A stretch of DNA of 34,604 nucleotides from Krasilnikovozyma curviuscula (GCA_014825775.1 MVAQ01000227.1:1-34604), one strand, 5' to 3'. Shown: positions 11,767 through 23,334, counted from the first letter of the stretch. The notes: generated by a model from the sequence alone, not told the origin. Program-made: numbers and translations.

Positions 11767-14700
11767 ATGTCCCACTACCAGCCCGTAAGTGTCAGGTCGT
11801 CATCGAGCTGGTTTGAATAGGCATCAGGAGGGGTTCATGACAGGTCCACAGCTTTTGGCTGGTCTCACTTGAGGAACGAAGCTGACGATGCCAGGGTGTT
11901 TAATGAGATCTATGTTAGTAAATGGAGAGCTCCTGGTCATCTCATCGCTAAGTTGAGGATGATTCGTTGGGTCTCTGGCTCAAACTTCAGGGGTTGAAGG
12001 AGAAACGAGCTCTCTAGCTAAATCGACGGCACCGTAGAGATGCTTGCGTTCATTCGATGAAGGTGTTTCCTCCCAACTTACGGTTAGAAGTAGTTGGGTT
12101 CTAGTCTAGACCTAGGGAGCATCCGAATTTTTTGATGTCAACTCAACAGGAGCACATCAAAGGTCCCTCTCCGCACATTCAGTGAAGCTGAATTTTCTGT
12201 TCAATCTTGTAGGTTTACGATGGCCATCAAGATGACCAACAACAATATCAATTCAACACACCTCAGTCCAGTGGGCCAAATTACGTGCCTCAAAATGCTC
12301 CTGTAACACTTCCATCTTCGATCGCACCTCCAATACCCCCTTACCCAGCGTCTCAAGCTCAACACGACCCCAGAGCAGGTTCTTCGTTCTCGCAGTCAAT
12401 GTCATACCCCAACTTTCCAACACAACCCGGCTACTCATCTGCAACCTCCCCACCTCCCGCTCCAGTGTTTTCACCGCCTCCTGATCCGCGAAGGGACACT
12501 CCTCTTCAGACTGGAGAATCATGGGCACCAGCATCACTGGGGTCATTCCAGCCCAATGTTCCATCTGGCTATCTGTCGCCTCCGCCAGGTGGCCGAATGT
12601 CAGTATCGCAGTCGCAACCAGCAATGAACGCCATCGCTTCATCACAACAACAACAAAGACCAGGTGGACCAAGGGTCACTCCAGTACCAGTATCATCCGT
12701 ATACGAACCGAGGTACTCTCCAGCTCCATACCCGTCTCCTGGTTACGACACAGACCTTTATGGTGCTGTCAACAACAGCGACGATTGGAATCCGTCTAGG
12801 ATCAGCATGCAGGACGACTCCGTTGCATTGCTGCCACGAGACTCGTCGAGTACTCGGCTTCCTGGAGGTTGGCAGGATGGGGATATCACGGCGAATCAGG
12901 ATGAGGACGAGGATCTGACGCACTACGGCCCCATCCCTGCTCGAATACCTAGAAGAAACAAGACTATCAAAAGAGTCAAGTGAGTAGCGCTTTCTTATCG
13001 TTTTCACATTTAAATGCATTTCTCAGCGTTTTCCTTTCTTTCAGGCTGTACCACGGTCATTTGGTTCTTGACAACCCAGTCCCTACTAAGATCTTGGATG
13101 TGTCTCGTGAGAAAACTGAAAAAGAGTTCAATACTCTGAGGTACACAGCTGCAACTGGAGATCCAAACGACTTCAAGGTGAGCTTTGATTTTGGCTAGCT
13201 TTGCGGCACAGGACATATCACACTGACGACCAACATCTGCTTATTTCCAGGACGAGCACTACACTCTGCGACAAATGCTGTACGACCCGCCTCGAAGAAC
13301 AGAGCTCTTCATTGTTCTCACTATGTATAACGAGGACGATGAGCTATTCCTTCGTACGATGCGAGGTGTGATGCAGAACATTGATTATTTGTGCAAAAAG
13401 AGCAGAAGGTGAGTTCATAATCATTTGTACAGTTGTCAGAACTGAGGCCTGAAGATCTTTGGTAAATGACTGGTAGTTCTACTTGGGGACCAGATGGATG
13501 GAAGAAGGTAAAATGTCTTCCGAGCCCCCGACTACTGCTTGAAGCTAACAACCACGTTTTAACCAGGTCGTCGTTTGCATCGTATCTGATGGCCGATCCA
13601 AGATAAATCCAAGAACCCTGGCTTGCATTCAGAAACTGGGAGCTTATCAACCTGGCATGGCCAAGAACGTGGTCAACGGGAAACCAGTTACCGGTACGCT
13701 TTCAATCAGCCAATGTTGCTTTCCGATATTGCGATTGACTTGACTTTGTTTGTCAAGCACATATTTATGAATACACAACGCAGTTCAGAGTTTCTAGCAG
13801 GCTTACAATTGAACCTGCGAATGATGGAAGTGTTCCAGTTCAGCTTTTGTTCTGTTTGAAGGAGAAGAACCAGAAGAAGCTTAATTCGCATAGATGTGAG
13901 TTTCCTCTCGCCTCGTCACTTTTGGCTCTTCTTTCTGAGCAACTTCTTCCGTTCAGGGTTCTTTAACGCTTTCGGGAAGATTCTGATGCCCAATGTTTGC
14001 GTTCTGATCGATGTTGGAACGCAGCCCGGTCCAACTGTAAGCTCTGCCCTCGCCGCGATAAGTGGTGTAGGAATTGAAAATGACTTTCCCTTTCTCAGTC
14101 CATCTACCACCTGTGGAAGAGTTTTGATTTAAATTCTGAGGTAGGAGGAGCATGTGGAGAGATTGTCACCTTGAAGGGGAAGTTCTGGTCTGCTTTGTTC
14201 AAGAACCCGTTAGTTGCGGCGCAGAACTTTGAGTACAAGATGAGTAACATCCTCGGTGAGTACTTGATCTTCCTATCATGCGCTATTGATTATATATTGA
14301 GCTCTTTTATGGAACAGACAAACCTTTGGAGAGTGTTTTTGGATTTATTGCTGTGTTGCCGGGAGCATTTTCAGCCTATCGGTGAGCAACTGCCCATCTT
14401 GGCTCAGTGTTCCCATCTTCTGACAAGTGAGATATTCAGATATATTGCTATTCAAAATGACGAAACAGGGGAAGGTCCATTGAAACGTAAGTTCGACAAA
14501 GTCGAGACAGGGCGGTTGAAGCTGATCAAGATTTTGTGCAGAATACTTTCTGGGAGAAACGATGCATGGCGCCAACGCCGGCATATTCGATGCAAATAGT
14601 ACGTTGTATCTAGAGCATCGATATGATTCACTAAATACTCAGAACACGTCTTCCTGCTTCTAGTGTATCTTGCTGAGGACAGAATTCTTTGCTGGGAACT

Positions 14701-16510
14701 TGTCTCAAAACGAAATTCTCGATGGCATCTTCATTAGTACGAGTTTTTTCTTTCTTCTCTCTTTGTGTCAGGGTCTGATTCTCTCTAATACAGCGTCAAG
14801 AGTGCCACTGGTACCACCGATGTTCCAGACACAATTCCAGATCTGGTTTCTCAAAGACGACGTTGGTTAAATGGTTCCTTCTTTGCTTCTATACATGCCA
14901 CATATCACTTCTGTGAGTATTTATCTTCAATACCCTTTGTTGGCTTGTTCTCACCGAACACATCTTTCAAGATTACATCTATCGAAGCAGGCATTCGACC
15001 GGAAGGAAGATTGCGCTTCACATATTGATCCTCTACCAAGCTATCCAATTAATATTCTCGTGGTTCGCCATTGGAAACTATTTCATTGCTTTTGTACGCC
15101 TTCGTGAAGCCATTTTATAACCCAATGAGTCTGACGTCTTTCTATTTGCAGTATGTCCTCACGAAGAGTATGGAGACTTACACAGCTGCTCTGAAATGGG
15201 TCAACATACCATTGCTGTACTGCTACGTTGGATTGACAGTAGCTTGTTTCTTGATGGCTCTTGGAAACCGTCCTAAAGGATCGAAAGTGGGATACACGCT
15301 GGCTTTTATTGGGTTTGCCATTCGTACGTCACGCCTTCTTTACACTATCGTAAATACAAAGACTAAAAGCCCCTCAATTCCTTAATCAGTGACGGCATAC
15401 ATGACTTTCGCAGCCTTCTACATCTCTTTTAGAAGTATTCAAGCCATGAAGAGCGAAAGTGGCTTCAAATTTAGCGATCTCGTCAAGAACAAAACTTTCA
15501 TAGAGATTGTCCTATCTCTGTTGTCCACGTTTGGAGTCTACCTGCTCGCATCTTTAATAGTGAGTACTTCGAGAGCTTCGTTTTATCTTCAGAGCTAATC
15601 AATTGTGGTGCTTCATCGCAGCATTATGATCCATGGCATATCTTCACTTCGATGATCCAGTATTTGCTCATTGCCCCTTCTTATATCTCTGGTGAGTACC
15701 GGGTGCTAATTTTGGTCGTTCATTGATACTTACATCCTCATTTTCTGTCAGTCATGAATGTTTACGCGTTCGGTAAGTTACGCAGTCTGCGTTGCTACTA
15801 CCTCCGATTTCCTGGCTAATACAGACTTTTCTTCTCTGGGGGATCAAGCTAATGTACACGATGTTTCGTGGGGAACGAAAGGACAAGACAAAGTGGCAAC
15901 TGACCTTGGTGTTGTGAAAAGTGGAACTGGTGAACATCAAAACACTGCTGAGATCCCACTCACTTTGGAGGCAACGGACTTGAATGCCGAATACAACGAT
16001 GCACGTAAGTAGACTCAACATTCCGTCTAAACTCTTAAGACCTTTGTTATTGACAGCGTCGGCCTTCTGCAGTCCATATCCTACAGTCCAAACCAGAGCC
16101 TGAAGTTCAAGTCATGAAACCAGAGGAGCTGCAAGAAGGTACGTATGCTCCTGTACGGTGTTGAATGGACCCTCATTTTCCTTCTTTATACATAGACTAC
16201 TACAAATCGTTCAGGACACGTGTTCTCTTAGCTTGGGTCCTCAGCAACGGCTTCCTCATCGCCGTCGTCTTGACGGCGACGGACACCTTTGGAACATCAA
16301 CAACAGCCAGTGGAGATATTGAAGAATCCACTTCTATTTACCTCGCTATTGTACTCTACGCGATGCTGGCTCTGGCTCGTAAGTTTGGACCTATTCTTCA
16401 CGAAGCGATGGATGTTGGATGACTAATTCGACGGTTTGCCGCAATCTGCAGTCTTCCGTTTCTGTGGGTCAGTTACCTACATCATCATTAGAATGTTCAT
16501 CGGAGAATAG
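11767..16510 (+). CDS. CHS: Chitin synthase, division 1 (class III-like)
   Basis: A processive GT2 glycosyltransferase of the plasma membrane that polymerises UDP-GlcNAc into chitin. Twenty-three exons (starts 11767, 12213, 13045, 13251, 13477, 13567, 13758, 13957, 14099, 14318, 14440, 14542, 14664, 14794, 14972, 15152, 15390, 15622, 15752, 15849, 16073, 16196, 16452) keep phase throughout and give 995 aa. The first about 230 residues are Pro/Ser/Gln-rich and likely disordered. The catalytic domain shows [69 protein letters not shown] (EDR 597-599) and [11 protein letters not shown] (637-641). About seven membrane helices and a short tail after the last helix follow. [19 protein letters not shown] and [10 protein letters not shown] favour class III over class I/II, but that is a judgement by eye. 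Exon 1 is only 18 nt and is followed by a 428-nt intron. Exon 19 is 21 nt. Three introns (ending 13757, 14971, 15848) use AAG acceptors. Confidence 0.96.
11785..12212 (+). other. Long first intron of the chitin synthase gene
   Basis: This 428-nt intron (GTAAGT donor, CTTGTAG acceptor) follows an 18-nt first coding exon, while nearly all other introns in the window are 50-80 nt. No exon joins it in phase to the conserved part, because the N-terminal region is not conserved enough to test. A cryptic exon, an alternative start or an intron-borne small RNA could sit here; I could not identify one. Confidence 0.6.
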
Positions 16511-16855
16511 TCAAAGGACGCGAGAGATAAATCGCATTGCCATGCCGGACTTTCTATGTGCATTGATTCCCAAATCACAATATGTCGATGATTGATTATT
16601 GATGAGATTGTATCGCACTTTGACTTGGCATTTCTTGTGTACTTCCTGTTTGCTATTGGCGCCATGCTATCCAGGAAAAAAGGGCGAAAAGCGAAAAGTT
16701 GAAGGCTGTACGTGAGACGATCGCGAAGGGGTTGCCACACCAGCCAATTGACCAGCGCCGCGAGGCAGGCAGCAGCACCTTGGGTGTCTATCGTTTGACA
16801 TCCACGTTCTCCTGTCAAAGTTCCCCCCATCCAACTGATATCCTCGAGTCCAACC
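16511..16855. other. Intergenic: chitin synthase 3' end and RHO1 promoter/leader
   Basis: This 345-nt spacer has no supported gene. It includes an A/G-rich stretch around 16675-16700 and a C-rich leader before the RHO1 ATG. Minus-strand open frames across it run into RHO1 antisense and show no recognisable protein. Confidence 0.5.
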
Positions 16856-18455
16856 ATGGCTGAAATTAGAAGAAAACTCGTTATCGTTGGTTCGTCGTCG
16901 TTTCTCATCTAAAAGTCTCGTGTGATTTCGTCGTCTCGCTGTGCTGACGACCTGCCCTTCCCCTCCTTGCCCTTTTGGTCTGCCCTCCCTTGCTTCTCCC
17001 TTACGTGCTGCTGCTATTGTACTTCTTTGGTGCGATGGATGAATCTCTGCAGGTGATGGTGCTTGTGGAAAAACCTGTCTGCTCATTGTGTTCAGGTAAG
17101 CTCCTTATCCTTCGACCTTTTTCTCCCCCTGAAAACTCGACAGTTCTGACTCTCCCCTTCTCTTCTCTACCTTCTTGGTACACTTCTTGCTACCAATTGT
17201 AGTAAGGGAACTTTCCCAGAGGTAGGTCAAACGGTTTTTGTCTTGGAAGGTCTACTCCCGTTTTCAATTCAGTGGACCGTGAAATACGCTTCCCAACTCT
17301 CGAACGCATGGGGGCTCTCCCTGTTTTCTAACGCAGTCCTGGAACACATTGGAGTGACAGTAACCTTCCGTACTCAATGGACTTGCTGTCATTTTGGTGT
17401 GCTCTGTCCATAGAGCGTAGGGCCTGTGCGATATGAAACGTGGGGTGGAGAGGCGAGTCGAAGGATGGCCCCTGTGCGCTCTTCTCAGAAGCACGTCCGT
17501 CTCTGTTCATCATCGTCTTGTGACGTGCGACGTCGAATCACTTGAATCTGATGATCAGGTCATCATTTCCTTGCCCACGCCCTGCACCTTGTTTTCTCGT
17601 CGTCTCGCTTCTCGACATTTTCTCTGCGTTGCTTCGTGATCAACTGACAATTCCTCTTCTATTTCCCTTTGTTTTTACTCCCTATCCAATAGGTTTATGT
17701 CCCAACCGTCTTCGAGAACTATGTAGCGGATGTTGAAGTCGATGGAAAGAAGGTCGAGCTCGCCCTGTGGGATACTGCTGGACAAGAAGATTACGATAGA
17801 TTGAGACCCCTTTCCTACCCGGATTCCCACGTCATCCTCATCTGTTTCTCTGTCGACTCCCCGGATTCTCTGGACAATGTTCAAGAGAAGGTTGGTTTTA
17901 TTCCTTTAGTTTGCTCGTGCAGCTGATTAGAGTTTAGGGACGCAACAGTCAGGCTGACGCTGTCGCGACTTGGCACTTTTTTTCTTCTTTCTTCAGTGGA
18001 TCTCTGAAGTCTTGCACTTCTGTCAGAACTTGCCAATCATCCTTGTCGGATGCAAAAAGGATCTCAGACAAGACCCAAGGACAATTGAAGAGTTGAAGAA
18101 GACCAGCCAACGTCCAGTGTCCCAGGCCGAAGTAAGTAGAACGCACCTTTATTGTTGCCCGTTACTCGTCAGATCTCTGATTATATCTCTACTTTTCCTT
18201 AAACAGGGTCAAGCTGTTGCCCAAAAGATTGGTGCCAAGCGTTACATCGAGTGTTCTGCCCGTACCGGTGAAGGTGTAAGAGACGTCTTCCAGAGTGCTA
18301 CCAGAGAAGCTCTCGCTGTGAGTTTACTTCATTCTTGACGACCACTTCGCGATCCAATGACTGATCTCTTCATATGTTCTGTTTGATATTTGCAGCTTCG
18401 TGGAGGACATGGAAAGAGTGGAAAGAGCGGCAAGAAGGGATGTCTCGTCCTCTAA
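16856..18455 (+). CDS. RHO1: Rho1-type small GTPase
   Basis: A membrane-anchored molecular switch that in fungi activates beta-1,3-glucan synthase and the protein kinase C cell-integrity pathway and steers actin polarity. Seven exons (16856-16889, 17053-17095, 17203-17221, 17693-17890, 17997-18131, 18207-18317, 18396-18455) give 199 aa. It has the P-loop GDGACGKT (12-19), switch [17 protein letters not shown], switch [20 protein letters not shown], the guanine-specificity motif [19 protein letters not shown], a Lys/Gly/Ser-rich polybasic tail and the CAAX box CLVL, whose final Leu predicts geranylgeranylation. A Rho insert helix ([19 protein letters not shown]) is present, which separates it from Ras and Rab. 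Exon 3 is only 19 nt. The third intron is 471 nt, far above the local norm. It lies directly after the chitin synthase gene. The call is certain at family level; Rho1 rather than another Rho is judged from the switch and insert sequences. Confidence 0.96.
17222..17692 (+). other. Long third intron of RHO1
   Basis: The intron is 471 nt (GTAGGT donor, CCAATAG acceptor), against 50-160 nt for its neighbours in the gene. It contains a perfect 6-bp hairpin TGATGA-TCAGG-TCATCA around 17549-17566. The TGATGAT there and the CTGAC at about 17644 are spaced like boxes C and D of a C/D snoRNA, but CTGAC also serves as the branch site, and the terminal stem (GAAT/ATTC) is weak. I do not claim an RNA gene here. 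Confidence 0.5.
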
Positions 18456-19256
18456 ACGAAACTGAACAGTCTCTGTCACCTCTGTCATCATTTCACCAAT
18501 CCTCTCCTACATTCTTCTCTTCTCACCTCTTTTGGTAGTAAATTCTCCATTGTGTCGACTTGTCCGTTCATTTTCTAGTCTGGAATGAGGTCGTGAGATG
18601 CGACCCCCTTACTGAAGGACCCTTCACTCTATAGCTTTTCTCTACTTTTCTTTTTTTAACCAAATCAAGCAACTTGACTGCACTTTTCTTCCTTTACTAT
18701 ATACTTCTGACGTTTCTGATGGAATCGATTCATTTTCTGGCCATTTTGTCTCTGCTTTCCATAATTATCACATTATGCATATCGACGATATATACTCATT
18801 CCTTTAACGCAAGTAGTCCTTCGTTTTGGAGCAGAAGCCGTCGCTTATCTGATCGTACTCTCAGTTCCTCGACCCACCGAACAAGCTCTGCAAGTGGCGC
18901 GAACGTTTCTTGCCGTTTTCGACGTGAGCAGATGCGGATCTAGCTGTCTGTTACCTGCCGTCACTCATTTTCCCCTCTCTAGAGTTCTAGCAGAGGTCCT
19001 CTCTAACCCACACTCCTCAACAGTGTAAGAACTATTTTCTTTGCTTGTTTCCTGAGTTTCCAGTCTTTGCGATTAGGGAGCCAGAAACGTTTCAGCCTCG
19101 ATGTGCTGTCGAGGTCAATTTCGGAAGGCCTAATTTGTTTTGGAGCAGACAGCGACATTTTGGGATAAATATGGTGGACTTAAAGCTGCTATTGATGTCC
19201 ATGCTGACACCCACTCTTATATTCTACTGCTAGTATCTTAAAATTATTCCGCTAGA
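18456..19256. other. Large intergenic region between RHO1 and the GMPPA-like gene
   Basis: At 801 nt this is the longest gene-free stretch. It is pyrimidine-rich and AT-rich in its first half. A 13-nt direct repeat, GTTTTGGAGCAGA, occurs at 18823-18835 and 19137-19149. Short open frames (for example 18674-18943) have no recognisable motif and no intron-aware extension. I see no tRNA or snoRNA signature. Confidence 0.5.
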
Positions 19257-21180
19257 ATGAGCACTAAAGGAGTGATCTTACTCGGTGGTCCCACTAAGGG
19301 CACCAGGTTCCGTCCCCTCTCTCTGGGTGAGTGCAATAAGACCTGCTCTCTCTGTCGTTTCTTTGGCTAACATGTCGTGTTTTGAGGACATTAGCTACCC
19401 CAAAGCCGCTCTTCCCTGTTGCTGGAAAGGTATGTGCTCTATGCTCTCTAGTATCAGATGGAACCTGAGCTGAACGCGAGTCTTCATTTCTTAAATAAGG
19501 CTATGGTCTACCACCAGGTCGAAGCTCTTGCTCAAGTCCCAGGAATCAAGGAGGTGTGTGTGAATGGTTTTCTGGCGAAGAAAGCTCTGACTTGCATTCT
19601 GACTTGTGTGATTCTATTCCGTTGGCTCTCTCTCAAACTCACTGCGTTAGGTTATAATGATTGGTTTCTTCGAAGACGCTGTCTTTGCTGATTTCCTCAA
19701 GGAGGTCAAGCGCGACTTCCCATCTCTCGCCGTCACGTCAGTATCGACCTGTCAGCTCCCCAAAAGACACGTCAACTGAAGCCAATTATTTTGCCACAGC
19801 TATCTTCGTGAATTCAGACCTCTCGGAACGGCTGGTGGTCTCTACCATTTCAGAGATTCCATCCTACGTGGATCACCTCAACAGATCTTTGTCCTTAATG
19901 CCGATATCTGTTGTTCCTTCCCATTGGCTAAGCTTCAGGAGTTCCATAACAAGCACAGAGGTGTTGGCACGCTCATGAGTCACAAGGTACGATCCTTGAT
20001 TGTTTGTTCTGGGCATCTACGCGATCAGCAGTGCTTACACTCACTTTGAATGTTCAGATGGCTCGTCAGGCTGCTCACAAGGTCAGCCCACTCATTACCT
20101 TTATACACACCCTTACGGCCAGTGACTCATCTTGTTTTATTTTGTAGTACGGTTGCATCGTCGTTGAGCCGGAGACTTCCTTAGCGCTTCACTATGTCGA
20201 AAAGCCAGAATCTTTCATCTCTGAGTTCATCAATACTGGTGTCTACCTCTTTGATAAGAGCGTTTTTGAGGAAATTAAGTCAGTCATGGACGCTAAGTCT
20301 ACCCGAGTTCTGTAAGTTTTCGATGATCTGCTTAAGCGAGCTCACCATTTCTGAAGGCAAATCTGTTCTTTCCCATTCTTTTATAGTGAGGACCCATCTT
20401 CTTTGGAGGACAGTGAAATTATTCACCTTGAACAGGATTTGATTGTCTCCTTGGCTGCTGACAAGAAGCTCTTTGTCTACGAGTCTAAGGACTTCTGGAG
20501 ACAGATCAAGACCGCTGGATCTGCTAGTAAGCATTCTTCAGCACCGTGTCTCTTGTATTGACACACTTGACAAAAACAAAACTGGACTAACATCTACTTT
20601 CGTTCTATTTGCAGTCCCAGCTAACTCACACTACCTTACCTTGGCGGCTAGTAAGCCAGAGACGAGCTCCATCTCTCTCACCAAGGGTACCAAAGACGGG
20701 CCTGAGATTGTCGGCAACGTTTACATCCACCCAACCGCTAAAGTCCACCCATCAGCTAAAGTCGGACCCAATGTGTCTATTGGAGCTGGAGCCATCATTG
20801 GCGCCGGTTCTCGTATCGTAGAAGCTATCATTTTGGACAACGTGACCACCGATGTGAGTACCGCCTGTTTCCAATTCGGTGTATCTGCTGTGGCAGCCAA
20901 ATTGTCCATCAGATTACTGATCAGTCATGTTATTTTATTTATTTATTAGCAACACTCGCTTATCTCTTGGTCAGTTGTCGGTGCTGATTGTAAAATTGGG
21001 GCCTGGTCCAGAATCGAAGGTTCGCCGGAAAACTTCAACGATGTCGGCCCAACCAAAGCAACAATCTCTATCCTTGCCAATGAGGTTGTCGTTGGAAAGG
21101 AGATTTGCGTGAGATCATGTATCGTTTTACCCCAGAAGATCTTGACGAAGCGATCCTTTTTCGGAGAGGTTCTGCTCTAG
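19257..21180 (+). CDS. GMPPA: GDP-mannose pyrophosphorylase alpha-type subunit (GMPPA-like)
   Basis: A nucleotidyltransferase-fold protein with a C-terminal left-handed beta-helix. The N-terminus [29 protein letters not shown] has the [13 protein letters not shown] form of GMPPA rather than the GGYGTRLRPLT form of the catalytic beta subunit. By family knowledge it should be the regulatory partner that senses GDP-mannose and tunes the catalytic subunit. GDP-mannose feeds N-glycans, GPI anchors, mannoproteins and, in some basidiomycetes, capsule. Ten exons (19257-19326, 19395-19429, 19500-19553, 19651-19736, 19800-19986, 20058-20081, 20148-20311, 20387-20526, 20615-20853, 20950-21180) give 409 aa. 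Other landmarks are [22 protein letters not shown] and the hexapeptide repeats beginning [25 protein letters not shown]. Exon 6 is 24 nt; the intron ending at 19499 uses a TAAG acceptor. Whether it retains catalysis cannot be read off the sequence. Confidence 0.93.
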
Positions 21181-21610
21181 ACATCTTTCCATCATTCCTC
21201 TCGGACGCTCTTTTTCTACACCTCCATAGATACAACATACTTCCAAGGGCTTTCCACTTCCTTATTTTTGGTCGTTTGATATCTCTGGAAGGCTCCACAT
21301 GTCGCAAGGTTGCAAAGCTCATGCCCGCGCTTCGCGTCCCGCCCTCGCGCATTCGAACCAGCGCCTCGTCTGATCCCATCGAGGGAAGAATCACTTCCAC
21401 GTGAGGGAATGTGAAATGGTATGAATCGACTGGCAGTTTTCCGTGCTTGATAGGACAAGCCTACGGAAATCCGGTCAGCGTCGGGAGAACCGTTTGTGAT
21501 GACGCGAAGATCTCCCGTCCCTCCACTTTCTTCACTCGCTCTTTCATTTCTTTTATCGTCCCTCAACAGTCACCTCGACTCTGTAATATCCAACAACTCC
21601 AATATTAGAG
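21181..21610. other. Intergenic: GMPPA-like 3' end and oxidoreductase promoter
   Basis: This 430-nt spacer has no gene. A palindromic CACGTG (E-box type) is at 21398-21403, about 210 bp upstream of the oxidoreductase ATG, and could bind a bHLH factor. A tRNA B-box-like string on the minus strand at 21349-21359 lacks a matching cloverleaf. Confidence 0.45.
21398..21403. promoter_or_regulatory. Palindromic E-box CACGTG
   Basis: A six-base palindrome lies in the promoter of the downstream oxidoreductase. CACGTG is a known bHLH target in fungi, but a single 6-mer can easily occur by chance. Confidence 0.25.
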
Positions 21611-23334
21611 ATGGCATTCACTCTCAGATGGGGAATTGTCGCAACAGGCGAGTTGGCTGTTTCAACCTCCCCTTCCTTGTGGCTTATCTTCCTTGACTGA
21701 TGCTCCTTCCCATTTATTGGTTAATCATCTTGACTAGGCGGTATCTCTCAAAAGTTTGCAGCTAACCTGCTCTTTGAATCTCCAGCAGCGTGAGTATGTC
21801 GACGCTAATGTACCTGTCGCCTCTCCGTTTTTGAGACTGACTTCCGTCTCTCTGGTCACTTGATTTTCCACTATAGTCGTGGTTGTCCAGAAGTAGCTCA
21901 TCAACTCGTAGCAGTCGGTTCACGCTCTGTGCCCTCCGCACAGAAGTTCATCGACACCTACTGTGCCCACTCGCCCACCAAGATTGAGCCCAAAGGGTCT
22001 TACCAAGAAGTATTCGACCACCCTGAGGTCGACTGTATCTACATTGGATCCCCACACTCAAACCACTACGCGGAGGTCCTTGCAGCGTTGGACGCTGGTA
22101 AGAATGTCCTTTGCGAGAAGGTTCGTTTGTTTTTCTTTCCTGTCAGTTGGATGTAGAAGCTAAGCGACAGATGATTTCTTTAGGCTTTTACAGTCAATGC
22201 TAAGCAGGTCAAGATCCTCATCGATAAAGCCAAGGTGAGAACTCGCGTTGCTGGCGCAACGTCCTGACGTAGACATCGCCCCGTTGCTCACACTGAGTAA
22301 ACCACCCCCTGTAGGAGAAAAACCTGTTCCTCATGGAGGCCATGTGGACAAGGTACTTCCCCCTTGCCAAAAAATTCCAGGAGGCAAGCACCGCTTCTCA
22401 AGCAATGTCAACTAGGAGATTTTCTGAACTGACTCTTTCACCTACAGATCATCGCTTCAGGAAGAATCGGCACTCCAAGACGAGTTTTCTCAGACCTGTC
22501 GTTCGACATCAAACTCGACAGTACGTGCTCGTTATAAGTACTTGTATCTCTGCGCTGTCACTGACATCCCCCTCTCCCTGGACCGTTTCAATCACCTCAC
22601 TAGCTATCGACCCAGCCTCTCGCATGGTCGATCCCTTGCTTGCCGGAGGTGCAATCCTCGATGTCGGTCCATACGCGCTGAACTGGCCCACGCTCGCCTT
22701 CTTCCCCTACCCTACCAAGCCCAAGATGCCCGTCTCTCTCGTCGCAACCGCCGACCTCACGTCCACGGGCATCGACGCTTCCTCGACAGCCATCGCAACT
22801 TTCGTCGATGAGAAGAGCGGGAAGAAGCAGATCGCAGTCATCAGTACTTCGATTGGGATCCAGCCTGCCAAGGAGAAGGTCGTTCGAGTCGAGGGGGAGA
22901 AGGGCGAGATTTGGTTGGAGGTAAGTGTGATGAGCTACGAGGGCTGCAACTTTCTGAGGTTGTCCGATGACTGACTCATTGCGTCCTTTGTTAATCCAGG
23001 GACTCACTTACCGCCCCTCTGCATTCGTCGTCAGAGACTACGAGACTGACAAAACTGAGAAATTCGAGTTTGAACTCACTGAGCCTCCAGCAAACGGAAT
23101 GGTAAGTGACTCTTATTCTCTCCTTTCCCTTCCACCCGCTAAACTTTGTCTCATCTTGCATCTGGCTCTATCGCGCAGTTTTGGGAAGCCGACGAAGTCG
23201 CGCGCTGCATCAAGGACGGCCTAAAGCAGTCTCCCCGAATGACGTGGGACGATTCCATCTACGTCATGAGCATGTTTGATGCTATCAGAGAACAGACTGG
23301 GCAGGTCTATCCAGAGAGCATAGAGAGAGTTTGA
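21611..23334 (+). CDS. Gfo/Idh/MocA oxidoreductase (dihydrodiol/D-xylose dehydrogenase-like)
   Basis: An NAD(P)-dependent dehydrogenase with an N-terminal Rossmann fold and a C-terminal alpha/beta domain, of the group containing dimeric dihydrodiol dehydrogenase and fungal NADP-D-xylose 1-dehydrogenase. Nine exons (21611-21647, 21738-21789, 21877-22120, 22184-22234, 22315-22383, 22448-22520, 22604-22920, 23000-23101, 23179-23334) give 366 aa. It has the dinucleotide motif RWGIVATGGISQKFA, VDCIYIGSPHSNHYAEV, the family EK motif in NVLCEKAFTVNA (E110-K111, with Ala replacing the usual Pro), FLMEAMWTRYFP, and GGAILDVGPYAL carrying the catalytic-region Asp and Tyr. Two of its introns begin with GC instead of GT (21648-21737 and 22384-22447); without them the conserved protein cannot be read. 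The ATG at 21611 starts just before the Rossmann strand, as is normal for the family. The sugar or diol substrate is not determined. Confidence 0.93.

Noticed and set aside
12253..12672. 139-codon minus-strand open frame
   Set aside because: It mirrors the Pro/Ser/Gln-rich N-terminal exon of chitin synthase, whose composition avoids stops on the other strand.
16477..17086. Overlapping minus-strand open frames of about 140 codons
   Set aside because: They span the chitin synthase tail, the spacer and RHO1 introns, with no motif and no consistent splicing.
18674..18943. 89-codon plus-strand open frame with a hydrophobic start
   Set aside because: It lies in an AT/pyrimidine-rich spacer, which produces Leu/Ile/Phe-rich translations by composition; it has no conserved motif.
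21349..21359. tRNA B-box-like sequence on the minus strand
   Set aside because: No 5-bp T stem, acceptor stem or A box fits around it.
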